Source: Coptis chinensis (taxonomy: Eukaryota; Streptophyta; Magnoliopsida; Ranunculales; Ranunculaceae). Taken from it: a stretch of DNA of 64,000 nt. Location: contig CM027383.1 of the NCBI GenBank assembly GCA_015680905.1, positions 84,229,001-84,293,000 on the forward strand. Direction: 5' to 3'. The translations under genes and the position numbers were made by a program. Under the pieces are notes generated by a model, which did not search any database, was not told the origin of the DNA, and worked only from the letters and a program-made list of their open reading frames with translations. Positions 1-10,392 of the stretch are shown here, piece by piece (position 1 is the stretch's first letter; each line of letters opens with the position of its first letter).

Positions 1-445
1 AATTTAACTTAAACAATATGAAATTCTATCAGATAATAAATATGAATATTTACCTCTTAATCTCGTACTCACCAACTTTCCACGAGCTAAAGATTAGGGC
101 GTTTATTTAGTTTTTTTTTTTTTTTTTTCGATAATCTGGGCGTTTGTTTAGTTGAGACCGGTTCCTCTATAACCGGGTACAGAGATTGATATTTGTACCC
201 CACACACATTTCGTATCTCGGTGCACACACACATCTCGGAGCACAAACACAGATATCGAGGCATACACACATCTCGGATTCGGATCAACGGCGAGATAAC
301 ACGTTATAAAGATCTCGAGTTCTATTTAGTTTAACTTCCAAAGAACTCTACTTTGTATCTCGAACGTGGGATTGGGCCTAGAGAATGAGAAACTTGGGTT
401 TGAGCTAATGGGCCTAGACCAATCCAACCAATCTAAGTTACAACC

Positions 446-890
446 AGCCCAAGTTCAATAGACTAAAACCGGATTTTTGTTGGTCCTAGACTAACCTGTA
501 ATATCTTTAATTCTGGTTTGGTTTTGTAAATCAAAACCCGGCTCGGTTTTGAATTGGGCTCGGATTAGAATATCAAAAAACCGAAAAACCCAAGCCCGTG
601 TGCGTACATATATCTTTCAATCATTCTATTCTTGAAAATAATAAGTTTCAGAATCTCTATTTTATAAAGAATAATGTAATCAACAAAGTTATTTTAATTT
701 CAGTGTTTTTTGCTTCCTAATTCCAAAAAAAAAATCCCAAAAATATAATCAACTCGATATAATCCGACCTAATCCAAATTGGTCTGGATAGAGTTTGGGC
801 TGAAAATTTAAGAACCGACTAGGGTTTGGTCTCAGGCTCGCATTTGAAACTCGGGTTAGACTCGGACCCGACCGAGTTCCCCCACCCCTA
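446..890. repeat. Fragment of a hAT-like MITE
   Basis: This stretch shares its order of motifs with the fuller element at 3920-4522: a run ending in GGATTTTTGTTGG, then GGCTCGGATTAGAATAT, then AAAAACCGAAAAACC. It ends in CACCCCTA, the complement of the TAGGGGTG terminus. The left terminus is not seen, so it is a partial or strongly diverged copy. It lies directly upstream of the Josephin-like gene and may overlap its promoter. Bases 87-290 further upstream are simple-sequence-rich (poly-T, CACACA) with no gene. Confidence 0.5.
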
Positions 891-966
891 CTCAAAATAG
901 CAAAACGAGAAAAGCACGTTTAAAACGCCTCGAGATTCTAAAACCCTACTACTAAAAAAATATATA

Positions 967-1596
967 ATGGAAGAGAAAAAAGGAGAGATCTATCATGAGA
1001 AGCAAAAACTTCAATTCTGTCTTTTACACGCTCTCAACAATCTCTACCAGGTACTACTTCTAACTTTATTCTCTCTCTCTCCTTTTTATTCTTTTTACTA
1101 ATACATGACTAATTAATTTTGTTTACAGGAAAAAAACGTGTTTACAAAAACAGACTTAAACACAATAGCAAATGAACTAATTCACGAAGACCCAGTAAAA
1201 AAAAGTCAAAATAATTGGATACCAATATTCAAACCACATCATAATTCACTTACTGGTAATTACGATATTAATGTCTTAATTTCAGCATTAGAAAGTAAAG
1301 GCAAAAAAGTTGTGTGGCATGATCGTCGTAATCCGGCTTCTTCGATTAATTTTAATGATGGGAATAGTAATAAGTTGATGGGTTTTGTTATTAATGTTAC
1401 ACTTAAAAGATTTGGTGGGTTATGGAGAAGTAGACATTGGGTTGCGGTCAGGAAAGTTGATGGGGTTTGGTATAATTTGGATAGTGATTTTAAGTGTCCT
1501 TATGAGTTTAAGGATTTAGATGAGTTGAAAGAGTTTTTGGATTATATTATTGGCGGTGGCGGGGAAGTATTACTCGTTATGAATGAAACAGACTGA
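967..1596 (+). CDS. Josephin-domain deubiquitinase-like protein
   Basis: Join of 967-1050 and 1129-1596, 183 residues. The intron (1051-1128) has GT-AG ends and joins in phase: the first exon ends ...LHALNNLYQ and the second opens EKNVFTKTDL. The Josephin fold is a papain-like cysteine protease that cleaves ubiquitin chains (ataxin-3 and Josephin families). Candidate catalytic residues are visible: Cys18 in LQFCLLHAL, His131 in SRHWVAVRK and Asn144 in WYNLDS. There is no ubiquitin-interacting motif or C-terminal tail, so it is the short JOSD/Josephin-like type. The second exon seen alone lacks an ATG; the start at 967 supplies the catalytic Cys. The FAS1 gene starts 31 bp after its stop. Confidence 0.93.
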
Positions 1597-1627
1597 AGTT
1601 TATTCGTTTTAGTTTATTAGAAGACAC

Positions 1628-2239
1628 ATGGAATTGACGAAGAAGTTGAAACGGCATTATGGGTTGAACGATTCGATTGCATTTGTTTTAACAGTGATTT
1701 CTGTTTCGTGCTTGTTGGTTATGATTGTTTCGATCCTTAGACTACCTGAGGTTTCGAGGGAAGAGGGGTTGTATAGGATTTTGAAAATGAGGAAGGTGCC
1801 GAAAGAGGATGTGAGGTTGGGTGAACTTGGGAAGATGATGGTTGGGATGTTGCCAGATGATCTTGCATTTACTGTGTTTGTGCCTTCAGAGAAAGCATTT
1901 CAACGAGATTTGAGATTGTGGACTAATGATAGTTTGGTGGGATCAAAGGGGTATGATAACACTTATGCCACAGTCTCTCGTATACTCGGTTTCTCAGCAG
2001 TTCCTCAGGGTTTGCATTCGGGTGAGGTACCGTTTGGGAAGGAGATCTCTTTGGATTCCATATCCGGATTTAAGCTGTATGTTTCGAGAGAGCTAGATGG
2101 ATCATTGGTAGTGAATAGTATTCATTCACAAAGAGTTGACCTAAACAAGGGAGAGATTGTTGTGCATATAATGAATGGAGTGGTCATGGATGCTGAGTTT
2201 GAGCAGTCAGTCCAACCTGATGACGAAGCTGAAGACTGA
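1628..2239 (+). CDS. FAS1 (fasciclin)-domain membrane protein
   Basis: Uninterrupted 203-residue frame. A basic N-terminus is followed by a hydrophobic segment at about residues 16-38 that would serve as a signal anchor. After it come the features of a single FAS1 domain: LPDDLAFTVFVPSEKAF (H1-like) and VVHIMNGVVMDAEF near the C-terminus (H2-like). The tail is acidic (QPDDEAED). FAS1 domains mediate adhesion or cell-wall/extracellular interactions; this one has no proline-rich region or GPI signal that I can see. It starts only 31 bp after the Josephin-like stop with no room for a normal promoter, so it may be translated from a shared transcript or through alternative splicing. Confidence 0.88.
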   Translation: MELTKKLKRHYGLNDSIAFVLTVISVSCLLVMIVSILRLPEVSREEGLYRILKMRKVPKEDVRLGELGKMMVGMLPDDLAFTVFVPSEKAFQRDLRLWTNDSLVGSKGYDNTYATVSRILGFSAVPQGLHSGEVPFGKEISLDSISGFKLYVSRELDGSLVVNSIHSQRVDLNKGEIVVHIMNGVVMDAEFEQSVQPDDEAED

Positions 2240-3919
2240 ATCAAGGCAGCAAACTTCTCTTTCAGCTGCTCATTTGCAAGGTCAAAACCTCACTATTGAC
2301 GTAGAACCATCGAGGTACAATTTGTAATTTCCCAACCTGTATAACACATGTTATAATTTGTCTCCATATATAGAGATATTTCTTGAAAGTGCAACTGTTA
2401 TCTGTCACTGTTCTGATCATCACTTATCAAGTTTATTTATAGTGATCCTCTGAACATTGTAATTGTAATGCTTGCAAGTAGAATTGATGGAGGTTAATAT
2501 TTCTATGTTATATGTATTCTTGCTCAAAACATAACGTAATAGGGAGTTATTATTCTTTAAATAAGTTAGGAGGAGTTGAGTAGTAAAAAAATGGAGAAAG
2601 AAAAAAGAAAAAGAAAAAGAAATTTTTTAAACATGTAAGGCTTAAGCCTCAAGGCGCTAAACCCTCAAGAGTCTTAAGGCTCAGTGCATTTACCTTTGGG
2701 TGTATACTTGTTTGACTGAAGAATTTGTGTTAGAAAGTCACTACCTACTAAGCCTCCTTTCTGTGCCACTCAACATGGGATCTATGAATGAAGCTTTTGT
2801 GAAGTTCATGGGTATTCTGAAGGAGTACCTACTGTTTTTGTTTATTTGAGTCTTTGAGATGGCACATCCCACCCTATTCACCACCCTGCCACCTTGTTTT
2901 TCGCCATTTACCATTAGAACTACAAAGATTGTTTGCTAAGAGTCACAAGCACACTGAACATAAGTTTGTTAGGGTTGCTAAGAGCCTAAGAGTCACAAGC
3001 ATGCTGGACATAAGCTTGTTAGTGTCATTCTTCGAACAGAGACTCAGCTGAAATCTTCTAAAAGTGGAATTGGCTCTTGTTAGTGTCATTCTTCGAACAG
3101 GGACTCAGCTGAAATCTTCTAAGTGGAATTGGCTATAGGACTGTTGCATGTCTTCTCTAGGCAGGATTGGTGGTGTATTAATCTGTAAATTGAAAATTCA
3201 TATTTTGAAGCACGTTTGAGATGCTGTATCAGACACTTCTCGAGTCTCTATGTCTGAGCTACTATAATATTAATCTCATTATGGACAGAGTCCTGGACTC
3301 ATGGTCTTGGGGAGTAAACAGTTTGGACCCAGTCCAAAGGGATTATTTCCTCCACATATTTTGTTAAATAGGTACTTCTCCGGAGTGTAATTTGTTTGGT
3401 TCACAATGTAAATGTTTTGATCCCTAGCCACACCTTTAGGAGGAGAAAGAAGAAAGAACAGAAACAATTTACATACCCTTGTGAGACAATCTGCACATAA
3501 ACCATTAGAAACTAAACAGTTAAAATCGGTTTTCGGAAGTAATAGGTCGATGAGTGATATGCAATTAATCGGTGATTAATCGGGTGATGTACATATATCT
3601 GGTATTTTATCGGAGATGTAACAATAGATATCAAACTGGTAGAAAATAACTGTTATCGCTGGAGTAGAAAATAATGAATCGTTAGACTTTAATAAGATAA
3701 TGCAAGCTGGGTAAGCAATTACTTAATTTGTACATAACCATCAAAATGGTTGTCGGTTTATGAGCTATACCTTTTAAGTCCCTCACTACTGGGGCACATA
3801 GTTTTGTAGCAGTAAGTGTCAATATTTAGGTCTGTTGTCGGTCTATAGTGATTTCGTTAAAGGGAGATATAGTCGATAGTGCTAACTCTTTAAATTTGTT
3901 TTTCATATATAGGGAACTT
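2240..3919. other. Intergenic DNA after the FAS1 gene
   Basis: 3' flank of the FAS1 gene followed by non-coding sequence. No supported gene. At 2636-2690 there is a short patch rich in AAGCCTCAAGGCGC, related to motifs in the TRM7 intron near 42.8-43.4 kb. Short open frames here show no recognisable domain. Confidence 0.6.
3015..3134. repeat. Tandem duplication, about 60 bp, two copies
   Basis: Bases 3015-3075 (61 bp) and 3076-3134 (59 bp) are adjacent copies differing by one substitution and a two-base indel. Each starts CTTGTTAGTGTCATTC and ends GGAATTGGCT. Confidence 0.9.
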
Positions 3920-4522
3920 TAGGGGTGGAATTTGGGTCGGGTTAGCCCAAGCCTAATGGGCTAAAACCCGATTTTTGTTGGTCTTGGATTAACATTTTAG
4001 ATCCGTGGTCCGAGCGAGCTTGGTCTTGTAAAATCAAAATCCAATTCAGTTTCAGATTGGACTCGGATTAGAATATGAAAAAACCGAAAAACCTGAGCCC
4101 GTCTGCATATATGTATGTATATATTTCATTTATTATATTATGTTATATTGTTTCCTTATAAGGATTTATTCTTGAAAAAAATAAGGTTGAGAATATCAAT
4201 TTTAGAAAAAATAATTGAATCAATCAGGTTAGTTTCCCTTTCAAATAATCTAATCCTTTTGATTTAGTTATAATATTGAATTTCGGTATTATTTATCTCT
4301 TAATTTATTTATTTAACATTGAAAAGGTTTTGAGTTTTTCACTCTTTAACATTGAAACCCGAAAAACTTGACTAACCCAACCAATTCGAGTTGGGTTTGG
4401 ACTGAAAATTTAAGGACCGACTAGGCCAGGCTTAGTCTCAGGCTCGGATTGAAACATTTGAAACTCGGATTAGACTCGAGTTAGGCCTCAACCCTACCCA
4501 ACCCGCCCAAGTTTCACCCCTA
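3920..4522. mobile_element. hAT-like MITE with TAGGGGTG termini
   Basis: The left end reads TAGGGGTGGAATTTGGGTCG; the right end read in reverse starts TAGGGGTGAAACTTGGGCGG, giving inverted termini of about 24 bp with a few mismatches. The element is about 603 bp, non-coding, and related to the partial copy at 446-890. Termini starting with (T/C)AGGGGTG are typical of plant hAT-derived MITEs. I could not find a clear 8-bp target duplication, so the superfamily is an inference. Confidence 0.65.
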
Positions 4523-6142
4523 CCAGTACTTACAGTCTTGGTCGGTTGGTCCTGTAATACAGTAATGATACACAACGATTGATTAGAAGTTGATTACATT
4601 ATATGCATTGAGAATTATTGTAGCAACTAGCCACTATGAATTTAGCAACCCTTAGTACCGTTTGTGACGTTCTTCACACTTATTACTGCGAAGTCCTTAA
4701 TTGCTTTTTTGTAGGTAATTAGGTAATGATGCTAGATTGCTATCATTCTTTTAAAAGTTTATTACTTGTTATAGTAGATACTAGTAAAGATCTTTACCAA
4801 AAAAACAGATACTAGTAATGATATGCAATGGGTTCCGAATTTAAAACACCACATGATTATTCCCTGTTTAGTAAGAGTGGGTTTCTCGAAGATGCGATGG
4901 AAACTGGCGACTTTCTAAGAAAGAGAATTTGGCATGTCTTGTTAGAATATTATGCGACAAAGAAAGGAGAAACTACAGAAGGAATAATCATTGGGAACTT
5001 GTCTTGAATATTAGGATAGTGCTCCTTTATCTTTCCTCTCTTTTGACAAATAAAAAGCGTTCAACTGTCTGGTAGAATTTCTTTTCTTTTTCCTCAAGAC
5101 AAACATTGCATCCCTCTCTCCCACATTCAAAGTAATGGAATCCTGACACTATCAAAAACAGCTGAGTGGCGTGTGAGAACCTTGAAAGCATTGCTGATAA
5201 GAAATGATAGCACCACCCATTGTGTGTTCCTCTTGTTCTGCACCCATTCAAGTTCACTAGTCATAAGTCATAACTTCCGTTGGCTCCACTCCATATCATT
5301 CACATTTTTGTCCAACCCAACTAATCCTTCTAATACACCTAATCCATAACTGTTTACACCTAACCTTCCAAGACTTGCACTCAAAATACTAATCGTCTAG
5401 TTAATCATTACTTTTCAAAACCATCAAAAGGTTGGTTCTGCACAAATGAGTTTCAAAATTAACAAATATTTAATTATGGTCCTTTTCTTTGAGCACACCA
5501 AGGTGTGCGCTATTAGGAAAAGTAACGTAATCACAAAATATCACGACCTAATTAAAATTAAAATTTATGGATCCAGAAAAACAAATGATTCGACCTATTT
5601 CGCACCCTGGCGAGCGATGATGTAGGAAGTAGGAAACAACATACGGTGATAGACTGATACCCAATATGATTGTTCAAATTCAAAGTTCAAAACGTTACAT
5701 GTGAAATAAGCCAGTTTCTGATGCAAGCATATGATTGTGATTGACTGACTAAGCAGTAAACGTAAAACAAACGCCCGCCCTATTCTTCAGTCAAGTTATT
5801 GACTTGGAATTTTTTTCTTCCTAAATTCTCATTTGACCAGACGTTTTTTAACAACTATTGAGGAAACTTTGCTGTATTCCAAGGCTTCAAAGTTTCAGAA
5901 GTTCCTTAGCTCCTGGAGAACTAGTAAATAAAGAAAATACATAAAAGAAATTGATAGCAGTAGATTATGTTGAGAATTTGAGAGCTACTAATAGACTTAC
6001 ATAACACAGGTGAACCTTTGTTGCGTAGGGTGCACATAGTTCATCTCACATTCTTTATTTGTACTCTGCACATTATATCTCCTTTTACTTTTCTCGTTAC
6101 CTTGTTTATTTGTTTTACTCTTTTTATCTTTAAATTCTTCAA
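4523..6142. other. Intergenic DNA
   Basis: AT-rich sequence with no supported gene or RNA. Short open frames on both strands show no recognisable domain. The last part is the upstream region of the gene at 6271. Confidence 0.6.
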
Positions 6143-6260
6143 TATATACACCCCCACCAGTCCACCACTGCCTCCCCATCCCTCCCTTTCAAGTTCACAT
6201 TTCTTTCCCTCTCATTCCAAAATCATTCCAAAAGAAACTCTCTCTCTCTCTCTCTCTCTC
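6143..6260 (+). promoter_or_regulatory. Core promoter and CT-rich leader of the 6271 gene
   Basis: A TATATA box (6143-6148) lies about 125 bp before the ATG. It is followed by a C-rich, pyrimidine-rich leader ending in a (CT)n run at 6238-6260. CT-rich leaders directly downstream of a TATA box are common in plant promoters. Confidence 0.5.
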
Positions 6261-6270
6261 AGTCCTAAAT

Positions 6271-6675
6271 ATGTTGAGAAAAAACAGTAAAAGAGTGAGT
6301 TTCAGTCCAGACATCAACGACAAGACTGAGATGTTTCACAAGCACAAGAATGGATCAAGAGTTGGTGGTGGAAAAAAGATAAGGGTGGTAGTTGGAATTT
6401 TATCTTTCCGATTACCAAAAGCGTCGAGACTCTCAGCGATGAATAAGTTTCTAGATAGTCTCAGTACTAAGGTAGCAAGGGCCTTACGTATAATTACAAT
6501 AACAAGGAGAAGATCATCTTCAAAAGTTTCTTCTCCCAACATGGGAAGATCAAGGTCATACACATCTCAAGTTGATTCTCATCATACAGAAGCTATTGAA
6601 GATTGCATTGAGTTCATCAACTCTTCTTCATCTTTCCAGAGATCCAGTTCTGTTTGTGATAGTTCTTGTAATTAA
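6271..6675 (+). CDS. Small basic plant-specific protein with C-terminal EAIEDCIEFINSSS motif
   Basis: Single-exon frame of 134 residues. The N-terminus is very basic (LRKNSKRVSFSPD; GGGKKIRVVV), the middle is rich in R and S (TRRRSSSK), and the C-terminus has RSRSYTSQVDSHHTEAIEDC followed by an IEFINSSSSFQRSS block. This C-terminal block recurs in a family of small plant proteins of unknown function that databases sometimes label 'Josephin-like' or 'hemagglutinin transporter-like'. I see no catalytic Cys/His arrangement, so those labels should not be read as function. The protein may be nuclear or phosphorylated given its basic and serine-rich character; that is inference. A TATA box and CT-rich leader support the start. 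Confidence 0.75.
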   Translation: MLRKNSKRVSFSPDINDKTEMFHKHKNGSRVGGGKKIRVVVGILSFRLPKASRLSAMNKFLDSLSTKVARALRIITITRRRSSSKVSSPNMGRSRSYTSQVDSHHTEAIEDCIEFINSSSSFQRSSSVCDSSCN

Positions 6676-7194
6676 CTTTCTTGTAAGTAGACTTTGTAGA
6701 GATTTCTCGTGTAAAGGAAAGAACCATATGAAGGAGATTCCTTAAAGAAACTACAGTGGTTGAGAATTTGAGATAAAACATTTTTCTTACTATACTTGTT
6801 TGCTTCAACATTTTGCTATTACATAATCTGTGCTTATGGCCTTATGCCATGCAAAAGATGAGGGAATTGAAGGGAAATGCTTGTGGTGAAGCACAATCTC
6901 CTTTGACCAGAAAGCTGGATATCTCCGGCCATCCCCTTTTCATGGAATGTTGGCTTCTTCTCGATATTTACAATTGTACAGGGAAAACAGTTCAAGGTCT
7001 AGCCATATGTTTCTGGCCCCCATTCCCATTGTGCAGTATCTAGTTTTCAAGGGTGCTCACAAAGTCAGAACACACATTAATTCTTCATGATAAAATATCA
7101 ACTTCTCTCTTAATAATAACCACTGGGATCAAATTCTTCTCATCATAAACTTAAATGATATGAATGCAATGTAAAAGAATCACTTAAAGATATA
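6676..7194. other. 3' flank of the 6271 gene
   Basis: Probable 3' untranslated and flanking sequence up to the target duplication ATATA (7190-7194) of the Tat retrotransposon. No recognisable gene. Confidence 0.5.
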
Positions 7195-7552
7195 TGTATA
7201 GACCCCTAATTCACCACTACACAAATGTCTCGCTCTCTAGTTCCCTCTTCCACCCAAATGTATGGACCCTCCTTTTTTCTCTTTCTTCTCTCTTTTTACT
7301 GTTCCTATCTCTCTTTCTCTCCAGCAGCCTCCTTCATTTTCTCCACATCTTCTCCTTTTTATATTCCCCTTCTCTTCCTCGGGACCGTCCACCTGTCCTG
7401 TCATCCTACGACCCCGATGTCGATCGTACACTTGCCACCGTGGACTAGGGTTCCGCGGCCTTGATCCGCTGCTCCTCCTCATCCTTGCGTATGTTGCTCC
7501 CTATCAGCTGCACCGCGGACTTGGTCCAAGAGGTACAGATCATGCTATTACA
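7195..7552 (-). repeat. 3' LTR of the Tat element
   Basis: 358 bp, starts TGTATAGACCCC and ends GCTATTACA. Matches the LTR at 16986-17355. Contains pyrimidine-rich CT tracts and CCGCGG motifs. Confidence 0.95.
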
Positions 7553-7556
7553 AATG

Positions 7557-7565
7557 CCCCTTCTC
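7557..7565 (-). other. Polypurine tract of the Tat element
   Basis: Read on the minus strand this is GAGAAGGGG, four bases before the 3' LTR, the expected priming site for plus-strand DNA synthesis. Confidence 0.7.
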
Positions 7566-7791
7566 AACTCCGTGGTCCTATTAATGGATTCGGGGTCGAG
7601 AATACTCACCGCTATCCTCTCTCCACCGCCCCTTCCTTTTTCTTGGTTTGCGTGTATACTTTATTGCACTAATCACGCGCAATTTCAGCCGTCCCTCGAT
7701 ATTTGTGCGTCCACGTGTCTCGCGCTGGCTGGGCTACTCCACTGACCCCTCGAGCTCCACGACCCTTGAAATTACTTTTTTGCCCTTCTCT

Positions 7792-7801
7792 ATTTAAATA
7801 C
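7792..7801 (+). promoter_or_regulatory. Putative TATA box of the antisense gene
   Basis: A TATTTAAATA motif lies about 255 bp before the ATG at 8055, followed by a C- and T-rich leader. It would drive plus-strand transcription of the antisense gene from within the retrotransposon. Inferred from position and sequence only. Confidence 0.4.
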
Positions 7802-8054
7802 CCTTCCCTCTCCCCCTTCCTCACTTCACTTTTCCTCTCCTTTGATTTTCCACTGCTCTTCACTCCCTTCCGATCACCCTCCGGTTTGCGCGCACACTGC
7901 TGGTCTCTTAGCGATTCTCTCCTCCTTTCGGACTTCAACTCCGGTGTATCTACTCTCCTTGCTCCCCTTGGTACGTTTTCTAGGCTTGTATTACTTTTGT
8001 TCAACTAGATAGTGCGTTCTTTCCATAATTTGCACCTGTCCCTTCATTTTTCCG

Positions 8055-10392
8055 ATGTCGAATTCTAACTCCGGCGACTCTTCCCCTTCCCGTTCGCCTC
8101 AGATAGCATCCCCGCCTCCTCCTACCCCAGCTGCGGCCCCTTCCACCTCTGGGCACCCAACCTCTTTGTTACCTCCACCCTCACGATGCCGCCGTCCTGA
8201 TCTAGACGTGATTAGGGCTGCTTACAGCATTCCGGCCAACATAACCCTAGAACACATGCCATCCATCATCCATTACCCTCATTTGGTTCCCCACCGACCC
8301 GGGCACCTTGTGATCACGGTGGGGCAAATTATTGTCGGGCTGCAGCTGCCCCTCACTCTCTTGGATGTCGAGGTGTGCAATCATTTCAACATTCCCCACA
8401 ATCAGGTATAGGAAACTTCACGGAGAACTATGTATGCCACGAATGCTCACAATAGAATCGGCGGGGGCAAAAATAACCGGTAGCGATATCTTCTCCCACT
8501 ATTTCCTTAAGAAAAGCACTAAAGATGTCGGTGTAGGCTACCAATCATTTTGTGTCGTCCTCGAAGTTACCCTCTTGCTCCATTATTACCTCTTACGACA
8601 AAGTATGACACCATTACCCTTATGCGTGTCGGGACAATTTCACGTCCGCGGACCTTCCTTCAGATTAAACTCTTAACCACCTCGCCTTCATCCCCCGTGG
8701 TGAGTATCTTTGTACTTCCCTTCTCTCTTATTGCATTATTACCGTTATGCTCTAACGCTATGATCTTCTCTGTTTTGTAGGTTGGCGGCCAGATTTCATA
8801 TCCCAAACTTACTCCGGCGTGTCTTGTCCCATTTTCCAAAGACTCCGCGATCTCGGACCCGATCAAGCCAGTCACTTAGGCATCCATCCTACCACCGCTA
8901 CCCCTCTGTTACAAATCCCCAGTCTGCACACTTTCCGTGGATTCTCTTCTCCCTTCTGCCGCCCTCCTCCTCCCAAAGAACGGAAACCCAGAGCATCTCC
9001 CCTTATCCAGAAAAGGTCTCGCGTCTCCTCCTCCCACCGCCGTCCCCGTGCCCTCCTCTCAACCCCCCAGATCTCGTGACTCTCCTGCCAACTCCGCGCC
9101 CGAAGACATCCCCTCTTACCGATCCATTTCCAATTGGGACGACCAGTATACCTCTCCCACCTCTCCTACCAACGACATGGACGTTCACAAGCAGAAACTT
9201 TTTGACAGTGACTCCGAGGAGGATGAGGTGACTGAAGTCTCCCCGTCTGAAGTGAGGGCACCTACTGAAATGCCCCCGTCCAAGAGGCAGCGGACCTCAA
9301 CCTCCTCGGGCGGTCCGTCCACGTCACTCTGGGACCTCGTGCCAACGCACCCTCCACCCTTAACTCTTCGCTTCCATCCGCGGTCTCTTCCCCTAGCATT
9401 CACCGGCCTGGTAAAGAACCGATTCCACCAGCCTCCACTGTTTCTGACCTAGCTCCTGCCGAAGACTTCTGCCCCGTCTTCAATGTGCGTAACCGCCAAG
9501 TATCCACTGCTGACTTCGCTCTAGATAATGCGGCCATAGCTTCTTCCTTGTTCTACCACTCCCATTTTCCCAGGGACATCGCATACGCCAATGGGGGTTC
9601 GTTTGACACCCACCGCACTTCATTTTATACCAATTGGGAACGGGTACGGTTTTTTTTTTTTTTTTATCTCTATGTTTCTGTCTCTAGGTGAGCTTGGACA
9701 TTTCTTTCATGATCCGCGGTCTTCTCAGCACCAAGAACAAACTGGCTGCCTTGGAAAAAGAGGTTAATGGCCCTTGTGGTTTGAAGGCCGCCCATGCCGG
9801 TCTTCAAGCTGAGTTGGCCGCTGCTAACATGGCCAAACTCAAGGCCCAGGATGAACTGCACTCCACAGAGTCGCCTTATCAATCCTACATGGATTCGGTG
9901 AATGACCGTCTCAGCAGTCAGCGGGAACAGCTCCTTGAACACCATCAACTACACCTATCTGAACTGTCACAACAACACCAAGACACCGTCACCTCACTCC
10001 GCCAAGAACATGAGGCTGCTACCGCCACTCTGCTCCAGCAACATCAAGACGACATGGCTATTCTCCATGAACGCTTCAAGACCCTGGCTGAGAAACGGGT
10101 AGCCAAGAAGATCCAAGCAGAGCTTGTCCGACTCACCCAGGAGGGGCGGCTTCTACCTGACAAGCCTTCCACCCCAGCCGCCGACCACTCCGACGAAGTC
10201 CGCAAAGAGGTGACCGCCACCGAGACCATTCCCCGCTCCCCAGTGCATGAAGAAAACTCTCCGACAGCCGCGGCCACCGAAGAGACCCACACTGGGAGCT
10301 CGGAGCATGTTACTGTAGCCCTTACTACTGAACCCTCTGAAGAAGTGTCCGCTGTCCTTACTGCCACTGACTCCCCATCCGAGAAGCAATAG
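8055..10392 (+). pseudogene. Antisense gene of the Tat element (PF04195-like domain plus coiled coil), decayed
   Basis: Opposite strand to gag-pol. Exon 1 starts at 8055 with a Ser/Pro-rich N-terminus, then a domain resembling the plant 'transposase (putative), gypsy type' family (PF04195): VITVGQIIVGLQLPLTLLDV, then NHFNIPHNQ. It continues in another frame from about 8410 (GSDIFSHYFLKKST). Two introns have clean GT-AG ends: 8700-8780 and 9644-9687. The second joins in phase, ...SFYTNWER to VSLDISFMIRGLL. The last exon (9688-10392) is open for 234 residues, with a long Gln/His/Leu-rich coiled coil (about residues 60-150) and a Thr/Ser/Glu-rich tail. Frameshifts near 8410, 8550, 8900-8940 and 9450-9485 break the upstream part. 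Related antisense ORFs are known in Grande and Retand-type elements; the function is unknown. Confidence 0.72.

Noticed and set aside
6271-6675. Calling the small protein a Josephin deubiquitinase
   Set aside because: No catalytic Cys/His pair and no Josephin fold signatures; the database label probably spread by error.
7194-7672. Open frames within and next to the Tat LTRs
   Set aside because: LTR sequence with CT-rich runs; frames occur on several registers and recur in both LTRs.
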